NCBI RefSeq assembly: GCF_010728325.1
Contig: NZ_AP022570.1
Span: forward strand, 372,001-436,000
From: Mycolicibacterium poriferae
GTDB lineage: Bacteria; Actinomycetota; Actinomycetes; Mycobacteriales; Mycobacteriaceae
Reading direction: 5' to 3'
DNA length: 64,000 bases
The notes beneath the pieces are model-generated. The model was not told the DNA's origin. It saw only the letters and a program-made list of their open reading frames with translations, and made no database searches. This document shows, in pieces, positions 47,169 to 54,718 of the stretch. Made by a program: the position numbers and the translations under genes. Position 1 is the stretch's first letter. Each line of letters begins with the position of its first letter.

Positions 47169-48812
47169 ATGCACGACGGGACCCCTCTCGGCGTCGCCGC
47201 GTCCGAGGCATGGGCGTCGGTTCCCCATCCGGTCGTCGTCGTCGACCGGGACGGGATCGTGGGTGGTCTCAGCGACACCGCCCGCGCCGCGCTGCCCGAC
47301 GTGTCGGTGGGCACGGCCCTGCAGGACGCCGAAACGCCGTGGTTGGCCCGCGCGCACCGCGACTTCCTGGCAGCGGAGACCGACGCCGGCAGCGAGTTCC
47401 GCGGCGACATCGGCGCCCAGGAGTTCACGGCGCAACCGACCACGCTGCCCGACGGGCAGGTCGCCTGGTGGCTGATGGCCCGGCCGGACGCCGTGCTCAG
47501 ACAGACACAGGTCGACCTGGCGCGCGAGCGCGAACGGGCCGCAGTGCTCGACGAGGCGTCCGCGGTGCTGATGGCGTCGCTGAACCTGGAACGGTGCATG
47601 GCCGCCACGGTTCGGCTCGCGGCCGTCCACCTCGCCGATGCCGCCGTGCTCGTCGCTCCCGCCAGCGAGCACCGCCTTCCGGTGGTGTGCTGCGGTCCCG
47701 ACGGGTCCGTCGAGCAGCGGTGGGTCGAGGCCGATCCGGCCGACGTCGCGGGGCTCAGTGAGGCGTTGCGAGGGTTTCCGCCCGTCCCGTCGCGCTGGAT
47801 CGACCCAGCCACCGTGCCGAACTGGTTGATCCCGACCACGCTGTCGGAATCGCTCGGGTCGGTCGTGATCACGCCGCTTCCCGGACACGGCGTTCCCGCC
47901 GGAGCGCTGGTTCTGCTGCGGCGCGAGTCGCACACCGCGTTCAGCGAAGGTGAGGAGATCTTCGCCCGGCTGTTCGCGGCGCGCGCGGGCGCGGCGTTGT
48001 CCGCGGCCCGGCTGTATGCCGAGCAGTCGGCGATCACCCGCACGCTGCTGCGTGAGCTGCTGCCACCGCGGCTGCACCGGCTGCACGGCTTCGAACTCGC
48101 CGGCGGATACCGGGCGTCCGAGGACCACGAGTTGGTCGGCGGCGACTTCTACGATGTCCATCCGGCCGAGGCCCCCGGCGACGAAACCCTGGTCGTGCTC
48201 GGTGACGTGTGCGGCAAAGGGCTGGAGGCCGCGCTGCTCACCGGCAAGATCCGCAACACGCTTCAGGCTCTGGCCCCTCTGGCCGATCAGCACGAAGACG
48301 TGCTGAAGCTGCTCAACAGCGCGCTGCTGTCACCGGACAACAGCCGGTTCGCCACGGTGGTGCTGGCCTCGGTGGTGCGCCACGACACCCAGCTGAACCT
48401 GCGGCTGACCTGCGCCGGACATCCCGCACCCTTGATCGTGCGCCACGACGGGTCCGTCGAGACCGCCGACACCCGAGGTGTGCTGGTGGGTGCGTTGCCT
48501 CAGTTCAAGGCGCGGTCGTTCGAGACCACCCTGGAGCCGGGCGAGACGTGCCTGCTGTTCACCGACGGTGTCACCGAGGCGCGCGGAGGACCCCTGGGCG
48601 GGGAGATCTTCGGAGATCAGCGGCTGTCCGAGGCGCTGGCCGAATGTCTCGGCATGCCGGCCGAGGCGGTGGTCGAACGGATCATGATGCTCACCTCCCA
48701 GTGGGTGGGCCGGCTGCCTCATGACGACATCGCCGTGGTGGCCATCACCGCACCGCGGCGCACCCATCTCACCGCGGTGGACGGCCACACCGCGGGGAGG
48801 TACACCGCGTGA
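47169..48812 (+). CDS. PAS/GAF-PP2C (RsbU/SpoIIE-type) serine phosphatase
   Basis: The 547-residue protein has an N-terminal PAS-like domain (SVPHPVVVVDRDGIVGGLSDTARAAL, to about residue 110), a linker helix and a GAF domain (about 130-290). It ends with a PPM-type phosphatase domain (about 310-540). Metal-binding residues are intact: Asp326/Asp329 in GGDFYDVH, Asp346 in LGDVCGKGLEAAL and Asp519/520 in PHDDIAVVAI. Such enzymes dephosphorylate STAS antagonists. ATG 47169 follows GAGGAGG. The stop overlaps the B12-protein start by GTGA (48809), so the phosphatase, B12 sensor and STAS protein are coupled. Confidence 0.88.
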   Translation: MHDGTPLGVAASEAWASVPHPVVVVDRDGIVGGLSDTARAALPDVSVGTALQDAETPWLARAHRDFLAAETDAGSEFRGDIGAQEFTAQPTTLPDGQVAWWLMARPDAVLRQTQVDLARERERAAVLDEASAVLMASLNLERCMAATVRLAAVHLADAAVLVAPASEHRLPVVCCGPDGSVEQRWVEADPADVAGLSEALRGFPPVPSRWIDPATVPNWLIPTTLSESLGSVVITPLPGHGVPAGALVLLRRESHTAFSEGEEIFARLFAARAGAALSAARLYAEQSAITRTLLRELLPPRLHRLHGFELAGGYRASEDHELVGGDFYDVHPAEAPGDETLVVLGDVCGKGLEAALLTGKIRNTLQALAPLADQHEDVLKLLNSALLSPDNSRFATVVLASVVRHDTQLNLRLTCAGHPAPLIVRHDGSVETADTRGVLVGALPQFKARSFETTLEPGETCLLFTDGVTEARGGPLGGEIFGDQRLSEALAECLGMPAEAVVERIMMLTSQWVGRLPHDDIAVVAITAPRRTHLTAVDGHTAGRYTA

Positions 48813-49900
48813 CCGATCGGGACACCGACACCGTCGCGGATGTCGACCTCGCCGTGCTGCGCGATCGTCTGTGGGGAGCGGTCGTCGATCATGACGAGTA
48901 CGCCGCCGCGGCCACCGTGTTCGCCGCGGTGGAAGCCGGCACCGCACCGGAGGACGTCCTGCTCGACGTGATCGCACCGGTGCAGCACCGCATCGGCCGC
49001 GAATGGGCGGCCAACCGGCTCACCGTCGCGCAGGAGCATGCCGCAACCGCCATCAACGACCGGGTGATCGCGGCGCTGGCCCACCATCCGGCCACCCGGT
49101 GCAGCGGCGATGCCGGTCGTGTGACGGTGGCGTGCGTCGACGGTGAATGGCATGCCCTGCCGGCGCGGTTGCTGGCCGAGGTCCTACGGCTGCGTGGTTG
49201 GCAGGTCGATTTTCTGGGCGCGCAGGTGCCGACCCCACATCTGATCGCCCACCTGCATCTGCACGGCCCCGACGCCGTAGCGCTGTCCTGCTCGATCCCC
49301 ACCCGGCTGCCCACCGCGCACGCCGCGATCACCGCGTGTCAGGCCTCCGGTGTCGCCGTCCTGGCCGGCGGCGCCGGGTTCGGCGGTGACGGGCGGTACG
49401 CGCGCCTGCTCGGCGCCGATGCGTGGGCGCCGGACGCCCGGACGGCGGCCACCTGCCTGCGTGGGGCATTCCCCCGCGTGCCTGCCAGCCCGGCCCACCA
49501 ACCGATCGACGATCTCCCGCACCTGGCCGACCAGGAGTACACGATGGTCAGCACCACCGCCGGGCAACTGGTCGGCACGACCATCGATAAACTGGCACAA
49601 CGCTTTCCGGCTATGGCCGGGTATTCCGAGCACCAACGCCGACACACGATCGACGACATCGCGCACATCGTCGACTTCCTCGGAGCGGCGCTCTACGTCG
49701 ACGACGACGAGCTGTTCACCGGATTCATCGGTTGGACCGCTGACATCCTCACCGCGCGAGGCGTTCCGGCGTCCACGCTCAACCCTGCCCTGGAGATCCT
49801 CGCCAGCGAACTCACCGACTTCCCGCGCGTCCAGCGCATCGTCACCGCCGCCCTGCACACCCTGGCCGCCACGGCCACCGACCCCTCCCTTCACGCATGA
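48809..49900 (+). CDS. Cobalamin-binding sensor protein with CarH-like W-x9-EH motif
   Basis: The 363-residue protein has a helical cap domain (residues 15-90) containing Trp66 and Glu76-His77 spaced W-x9-EH, the adenosylcobalamin pocket signature of CarH. A Rossmann-like B12-binding domain follows (about 104-225) with EWH at 113-115 as candidate lower-ligand His115. The usual Gly after ExHxx is Pro here. There is no MerR-type DNA-binding domain. A C-terminal helical domain (about 245-355) of unknown type is added. It starts on GTG overlapping the phosphatase stop and ends overlapping the STAS start (ATGA). Inference: a B12 or light sensor feeding the phosphatase/STAS pair. Confidence 0.82.
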   Translation: MTDRDTDTVADVDLAVLRDRLWGAVVDHDEYAAAATVFAAVEAGTAPEDVLLDVIAPVQHRIGREWAANRLTVAQEHAATAINDRVIAALAHHPATRCSGDAGRVTVACVDGEWHALPARLLAEVLRLRGWQVDFLGAQVPTPHLIAHLHLHGPDAVALSCSIPTRLPTAHAAITACQASGVAVLAGGAGFGGDGRYARLLGADAWAPDARTAATCLRGAFPRVPASPAHQPIDDLPHLADQEYTMVSTTAGQLVGTTIDKLAQRFPAMAGYSEHQRRHTIDDIAHIVDFLGAALYVDDDELFTGFIGWTADILTARGVPASTLNPALEILASELTDFPRVQRIVTAALHTLAATATDPSLHA

Positions 49901-50247
49901 AAACCACTGTGACTGTCGACCCGACGACCCGGTCCGCGACCGTGCACCTTGCCGGCGATCTGGACTTCACCACGAGCGAGCCGTTCCTCACAACGGTGCG
50001 CCGGGTGCTCGACGACCATCCGAATCTGCAGAAACTCAGGCTGGACTGCACCGAACTGTCGTTCTGTGACTCGGCCGGGCTGTCCGCTCTACTGCTCGTG
50101 CACCGCCGAACGTCCGCGGCCGGTATTGATCTGCGGCTTGATCACCGGCCACCGCAACTGGATCGGGTACTCGACGTCACCGGAGTGCTGGAGCACCTGA
50201 CCGCGCCCTCCGGGTCCGACGATGCGCAGGACGAGACGGTCGGCTAG
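49897..50247 (+). CDS. STAS-domain anti-sigma factor antagonist
   Basis: The 116-residue protein is an RsbV/SpoIIAA-type STAS domain. The phosphorylatable Ser59 lies in CDSAGLSALL, and HLAGDLDFTTSEPF is the typical N-terminal strand/helix. The unphosphorylated form would bind an anti-sigma kinase (not in this window) and free a sigma factor. The ATG overlaps the sensor stop as ATGA. The adjacent phosphatase should dephosphorylate Ser59. The convergent HD gene overlaps its end by 4 bp. Confidence 0.9.
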   Translation: MKTTVTVDPTTRSATVHLAGDLDFTTSEPFLTTVRRVLDDHPNLQKLRLDCTELSFCDSAGLSALLLVHRRTSAAGIDLRLDHRPPQLDRVLDVTGVLEHLTAPSGSDDAQDETVG

Positions 50248-50840
50248 CTGTCGGCTCCGGAATGCCCGGACCGCGCGAGCGCATTGCGGGGACGCAGGAA
50301 TCCGGGCTGCTGCCGGGCGCGCACAGCCCGAACCGTTCCCAGCGGGATGACGCGGGTGAAGAACCCGCTGGCGTCGAAGCAGCGCCGCACCTCCCGCACG
50401 AAGGTCTTCGGCAGCCCGAACCGGATCAGCCCCTGGCTGACGTCGATCAGATCGGCCCGGCGCATCGCCTCTGCCAGCGCGGCGTGCGGCCGGTCGGCGC
50501 CGTAGCGGGTCAGCCGGTGGTGTTCGGCGATGACGACCGCCAGTTCCTCCGACCAGGCCTGCCGGCCCGTTCGTTGCAGCCACCCGTCCTGCGCCTGGAT
50601 CGAGGGCACCAGGTAGTCGAGGGTGTCGAAGACTGCGAGGTCGTGGAACGCGGCAGCGGTCGCCAGTTTGTCGTCGCCATCTGGGGCCGTCGGGCACAAC
50701 GCGCGGGCGAAGTTGATGACCCGATAGACGTGCGCCCGGTAGGAGTCCCAGCCCGCATCGTCCCCGCGGGCCAGGTACCGGTGCGATTCCAGAATCTCCT
50801 CGGCGAGTGGCGCGTGGCGCACGATGTCAGGGACGGGCAT
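50244..50840 (-). CDS. HD-domain metal-dependent phosphohydrolase
   Basis: The 198-residue protein has an HD arrangement: AHVYRVINFA, AAFHDLAVFD (the HD pair), AEHHRL and RRADLID. The metal site looks complete. Substrates in the family are nucleotides or small phosphate esters; this one is not assignable. It is the second gene after the NTF2-like ORF (3-nt gap), in one transcription unit. Confidence 0.8.
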   Translation of the reverse strand: MPVPDIVRHAPLAEEILESHRYLARGDDAGWDSYRAHVYRVINFARALCPTAPDGDDKLATAAAFHDLAVFDTLDYLVPSIQAQDGWLQRTGRQAWSEELAVVIAEHHRLTRYGADRPHAALAEAMRRADLIDVSQGLIRFGLPKTFVREVRRCFDASGFFTRVIPLGTVRAVRARQQPGFLRPRNALARSGHSGADS

Positions 50841-50843
50841 GGT

Positions 50844-51332
50844 TCACCGCCGAGCGAAGCGGGCGGCCACGTCACGCAACCGCGGTGACACCCGAAAGGA
50901 GAAGAGCCCGTTGAACACATCTTCACGCAGACGCGTCAACGTCGAGGTCTTGAATCGCCACCGGTCGTCGATCTTGACGTACGTCTCGTGATAGTGGCCG
51001 TAGCCGTTCAGGTTCAGCCCCGACGCAAGGCGGACAACGTCATTCAGTGCCCACACGCCGGTGGCTTCTGTGGCAGTGACGAGTTCGATCTCCGGTGCGT
51101 GGACCTGGTGCACCGTCGGCTGCGAAGGCTTGCCGAGGTGCTTACGCACGAAGGCCACGAACTCATCGGCTCCGTTGATGACCGTGCCGCCGGAGGGTGA
51201 CGTGTCACTGACGAAGTCGTCGGTGAACAGTTCGCGCCACGCGTCCCACTGTTTGGTGTCCAGCAGTCGGCAGTAGCGCGCCTTGAGCTGCTTGATCGCT
51301 TCGATCTCGGTCAGTTCGGTCAGCCGATCCAT
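50844..51332 (-). CDS. SnoaL/NTF2-like protein
   Basis: The 162-residue protein starts ELTEIEAIKQLKARYCRLLDTKQWDAWRELFTDDFVSD and has the small cone-shaped NTF2 fold pattern common to SnoaL-like isomerases, dehydratases and ring-hydroxylase beta subunits. HQVHAPEIEL and GHYHETYVKIDDRWRF place further conserved strands. The catalytic role is unknown. The ATG at 51332 is preceded by AGGATGG, and the HD gene follows on the same transcript. Confidence 0.78.
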   Translation of the reverse strand: MDRLTELTEIEAIKQLKARYCRLLDTKQWDAWRELFTDDFVSDTSPSGGTVINGADEFVAFVRKHLGKPSQPTVHQVHAPEIELVTATEATGVWALNDVVRLASGLNLNGYGHYHETYVKIDDRWRFKTSTLTRLREDVFNGLFSFRVSPRLRDVAARFARR

Positions 51333-51407
51333 CCACCACCATCCTGCCCACGACATGTCGATGATCGCCTGAACCGTAACACCTACCGTATGAGCCGTTG
51401 GGTCGCG

Positions 51408-53000
51408 TCATTGCACCAGGCCGGTTCCCGACACGCCAGCGATCTCACGCGCCGTGCGGCTTCTGGTCGGATGCGCCGGCAGGAACGCGAGCACCGCCAC
51501 CGCGCCGACCAGGCAGACACCGGCCGCGGTCAGGCAGCCGGCGTGCAGCCCCGACATGAATGCATCGCTGACGACCTCGCGCAGCGTGTCGGCGACCGCG
51601 GGCGGAGATTGCGCCGCGACGGCGAGCCCCTGTGCCAGTCCCTCCCGGGCGGCCTCCTGAGCCGGCGCGGGCGCGGCGGCGAGCACCTGATCGGCGGACA
51701 GGTCGCGAATGTAGAGCGTGGAGAAGATGCTGCCCACGACCGCCACCCCGAGCGTGCCGCCCACCTGCCGGGTCGCATCGTTGACCGCCGAGCCCGCGCC
51801 GGCCTGCTCCGGCCGCACCACCCCCATGATGGAGTCGGTCGCCGGTGCGGTGGTCAGGCCGAGACCTCCACCGAGCAGCACCATCTGGGCCGCCACCACC
51901 GGGTAGGACACGTCGACGTCGATCGTGGCCACCCAGGCGAACGCCGCGGTGAGCATCACCAGCCCGACGAAGACGACCACCTTGGTGCCGACGCGTGTCA
52001 CCGCCAGGCGGGTGCCGAGCACCGACCCGGCCGCGATCGACAACGCCACCGGCAGGATCCGCACCCCGGTCTCCAGCGGGCCATAGCCCTGCAACAACTG
52101 GAAGAACTGCGTGATCAGGAAGATGAACCCGAACAACGCGAAGAACGCGACGGTCACCGCGCCGCTGGCGGCACTGAACCTCAGGTTGGCGAACAGACCG
52201 ACGTCGATCAGCGGATCGCCGGCACGGCGCTCCCACCAGACGAACGCCGCAGCTGCCGCCAGCGCCACGGCGAATCCCGTCAGCGTCTGCGCGGAGGTCC
52301 ACCCGTGCTCGGGCGCTTCGATGATCGTGTAGACGAGAGCACCCAGCATGACCACCGAGAGCACCAGCCCGCCGCGGTCCAGAGCTGTGTCTGCTTCCGC
52401 CGCCGACCGCGGGACGACCAACGCCGCTCCCAGAGCGGCGACCAGCGCGATCGGCACCAGCGCCAGGAAAAGGCTTCCCCACCAGAATGTTTCGAGAAGC
52501 GCACCGCCGAGTATCGGTCCGACCGCTACGCCGAGCCCGGTCACCGCCCCCCACACGCCGATCGCGGCGGCGCGCTGCCGGGGATCCCGGAAGGTGTCGG
52601 TGATCAACGCCAGCGTCGTCGGATAGATCAGCGCCGCCGAGATTCCCATGATCAACCGCATGGCGATCAGCTGACCGGTCGAGGTACACAGCGCGGCGGC
52701 GACGCTGCTGACCGCGAAGAGCAGCAAGCCGGCGATCAGCGTGCCGCGCCGCCCGAACTTGTCACCGACCGTGCCACCGGCCAGAACCAGGGCCGCGAAG
52801 GCGAGGTTGTAGGCGTCGACGATCCACTGCAGCCCGCGCGTAGATGCGCCCAGCTCCGAGTTCAACGTCGGCAGAGCGACATTGACGATCGTCGTCTCGA
52901 CGTTGATGGCGAGTGCCGCGATGAGGACGACGGCCAGAACGAGTCCGGGGCGGTGTCGCAGACGACTGTGCCCCACGGGGCGGTTGGAGGTGATGGTCAT
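51408..53000 (-). CDS. DHA2-family MFS drug efflux transporter (14 TMS)
   Basis: The 530-residue protein is of the EmrB/QacA type. It has 14 hydrophobic spans, the ALPTLNSELGASTRGLQWIVDAYNLAFAALVLAGGTVGDKFGRR stretch covering motif D1 and motif A, and GPILGGALLETFWWGSLF for motif C. It should export hydrophobic toxic compounds with protons. The TetR gene lies directly upstream on the same strand, and the 91-bp gap between them carries two copies of the TetR-type operator, so induction by a substrate is likely. Confidence 0.9.
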   Translation of the reverse strand: MTITSNRPVGHSRLRHRPGLVLAVVLIAALAINVETTIVNVALPTLNSELGASTRGLQWIVDAYNLAFAALVLAGGTVGDKFGRRGTLIAGLLLFAVSSVAAALCTSTGQLIAMRLIMGISAALIYPTTLALITDTFRDPRQRAAAIGVWGAVTGLGVAVGPILGGALLETFWWGSLFLALVPIALVAALGAALVVPRSAAEADTALDRGGLVLSVVMLGALVYTIIEAPEHGWTSAQTLTGFAVALAAAAAFVWWERRAGDPLIDVGLFANLRFSAASGAVTVAFFALFGFIFLITQFFQLLQGYGPLETGVRILPVALSIAAGSVLGTRLAVTRVGTKVVVFVGLVMLTAAFAWVATIDVDVSYPVVAAQMVLLGGGLGLTTAPATDSIMGVVRPEQAGAGSAVNDATRQVGGTLGVAVVGSIFSTLYIRDLSADQVLAAAPAPAQEAAREGLAQGLAVAAQSPPAVADTLREVVSDAFMSGLHAGCLTAAGVCLVGAVAVLAFLPAHPTRSRTAREIAGVSGTGLVQ

Positions 53001-53024
53001 GGGGTCTTACCGCCTCGATTTCGA

Positions 53025-53041
53025 TGTTGACGACGCTAACA
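53025..53041. promoter_or_regulatory. TetR operator copy 1 (upstream of the efflux gene)
   Basis: TGTTGACGACGCTAACA is an imperfect 17-bp palindrome 24 bp upstream of the efflux-pump start. Copies at 53063 and 53747 differ at 2-3 positions. Confidence 0.75.
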
Positions 53042-53062
53042 TTCGGATACGATGGCAGACGA

Positions 53063-53079
53063 TGTTAGTGCTGTCAACA
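53063..53079. promoter_or_regulatory. TetR operator copy 2 (inverted orientation)
   Basis: TGTTAGTGCTGTCAACA reads TGTTGACAGCACTAACA on the other strand and matches copies 1 and 3. It lies 38 bp from copy 1, just after the stop of the TetR gene. Confidence 0.75.
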
Positions 53080-53091
53080 TTTACCCGGTGG

Positions 53092-53724
53092 TTACTGCAG
53101 GCCGTCGGCGATCACGTCGAGCAGCCGGTCGATGATCAACTGTCTGCGCGCGTCGTCGAGGCCGCTGAGCGGGCCGTCGAGAAGCAGGGTGGACAAACCG
53201 TGCACCGCCGCCCAGGCCGCCTCGTCGAGTCCGTCGCGCCGGTCGGCGGCCAGCACGCCGGTGGCGATCAACTCGTCGATGCAGCGGATGAGGATCTGGA
53301 ACGGATGGTGTTCGGGCACTCGCACCGGCTCATCGGCCGTCCCGCCGCCCCCGGAAACATTGTGGGCGAACGCCGTTCGGAACAGCCCCGGCTCAGCGAG
53401 CGCGAAGTCCAGATAGCCCTGCCCGGTGGCACGAAACCGTGCAAGTGCCCGTTTGGCCTTCGGCCCCTTCGAGGTGACGGCGTCGAGTCGAGCTGCCATC
53501 GCGTCGGCGAGGAGCGTCTGGGCATGTTCGGTCACCGCGGCCAGGAGTTCCCCGCGGTCGGCGTAATGGCGGTAGGCCGCCGAATTGCTGACCCCGGCCA
53601 GTCGCTGCACATCGCGCATCACGACAGCGTCCGGGCCACCGGTGCGGGCCAGGTCGACGGCATGGTCGAGAAGGACCTGACGCAGGTTTCCGTGATGATA
53701 GGTATCGGAGCGTCGGGAGGTCAG
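53092..53724 (-). CDS. TetR family regulator with probable CTG start
   Basis: The 210-residue protein has the typical opening SDTYHHGNLRQVLLDHAVDLARTGGPDAV before RDVQRLAGVSNSAAYRHYADRGELL, the HTH. The frame from the upstream TAG (53757-53759) contains no ATG, GTG or TTG until 53622, inside the HTH region. CTG at 53724 has AAGGAG 5 nt before it and restores helix 1, so I take it as the start. The C-terminal ligand domain resembles the TetR_C_33-like group. Three 17-bp palindromes flank the gene. It is most likely the repressor of the efflux pump downstream. Confidence 0.82.
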   Translation of the reverse strand: MTSRRSDTYHHGNLRQVLLDHAVDLARTGGPDAVVMRDVQRLAGVSNSAAYRHYADRGELLAAVTEHAQTLLADAMAARLDAVTSKGPKAKRALARFRATGQGYLDFALAEPGLFRTAFAHNVSGGGGTADEPVRVPEHHPFQILIRCIDELIATGVLAADRRDGLDEAAWAAVHGLSTLLLDGPLSGLDDARRQLIIDRLLDVIADGLQ

Positions 53725-53746
53725 CGCGACTCCTTCCCAGAGCTGA

Positions 53747-53763
53747 TGTTGACGACACTAACA
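53747..53763. promoter_or_regulatory. TetR operator copy 3 (upstream of tetR)
   Basis: TGTTGACGACACTAACA lies 22 bp before the CTG start of the TetR gene and shares 16 of 17 bases with copy 1. It also lies 18 bp from the end of the LLM gene. Autoregulation is predicted. Confidence 0.75.
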
Positions 53764-53780
53764 TCTGTCACCGAGTGCGG

Positions 53781-54611
53781 TCAGCCGCCGTACCGGCCCA
53801 CCTTCTCGGCGAGGTCGTCGAGGATGCGCAGTGACGCATCGCGGGGCTTGGTCGGCAGCAGCAGGCCCACATGGTCGAATCCCACGTCCTCGGCGGCGCG
53901 CCAGTAGTCCGGATCCGGCGGCGCGGCGAAGATCGTCAACGGCACGTCGTAATCGGCGTTCTCGCGGATCTGCCCCACCCGCCGAGCCAGTCGGTCCGCG
54001 GGTAGCGGGTTGGAGATCCACCCCGCCCGGTGGCGGATGATGCGCCGGACGGTGGCGTCGGAGTCACCGCCGATGTAGACGGGCGGATGCGGTTCACGCA
54101 CCGGTTTCGGCCGCTGATACGACGAGTCGAAGTCGACGTAGCGGCCGTGGTACTCGGTAGGTTCCGCGGTCCAGAGCTCTTTGATCGCCTCGATCCGCTC
54201 GTCCAGCAGCGCTCCGCGCGTTCGCGGGTCGGTGCCGTGGTCGCGCATCTCCTCGAGGTTCCATCCGGCACCGACACCGAAGACGAAGCGACCCCCGGAG
54301 ATCACGTCCACGCTCGCGCCTTCTTTGGCCGTGGTGATCGGGTCGCGCTGAATCAACAGCGCGATGCCGGTGATCAGGTCGATGCGTGACGTCACCGCGG
54401 CGGCTGCAGCGAGCGTCACGAAGGGATCCAGCGTGCGGTAGTAGATCGACGGCAGGTCGCCGCCGAGTGGATAGGCCGACTCCCGGCTGGCCGGGATGTG
54501 GCTGTGCTCGGCCACGGCCAGCGACTCGAAGCCCCGCTCCTCGACGGCACGGGCGAGGGTCACCGGGTCGATGGTGTCGTCGTTGACGAAGGTGGCGATC
54601 CCGAACTTCAT
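53781..54611 (-). CDS. F420-dependent LLM-class oxidoreductase
   Basis: The 276-residue protein is a luciferase-like monooxygenase-fold enzyme of the F420 group: MKFGIATFVNDDTIDPVTLARAVEERGFESLAVAEHSHIP at the start, LITGIALLIQRDP, GGRFVFGVGAGWNLEEM and PKPVREPHPPVYIGG. Mycobacteria use many such enzymes with F420. Its substrate is unknown. ATG 54611 is the natural start. It precedes the TetR gene on the same strand and may share regulation through operator copy 3. Confidence 0.88.
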   Translation of the reverse strand: MKFGIATFVNDDTIDPVTLARAVEERGFESLAVAEHSHIPASRESAYPLGGDLPSIYYRTLDPFVTLAAAAAVTSRIDLITGIALLIQRDPITTAKEGASVDVISGGRFVFGVGAGWNLEEMRDHGTDPRTRGALLDERIEAIKELWTAEPTEYHGRYVDFDSSYQRPKPVREPHPPVYIGGDSDATVRRIIRHRAGWISNPLPADRLARRVGQIRENADYDVPLTIFAAPPDPDYWRAAEDVGFDHVGLLLPTKPRDASLRILDDLAEKVGRYGG

Positions 54612-54718
54612 ATCTGAAGGTTGTACACCTTCCTCGAGGCCCGCCGTTTCGGCCGCGTAGGCAGCGGGAAGAACCCCATCACGGTTCGATGGTCGACAGC
54701 GACAGGGAGGAAGGCCCT

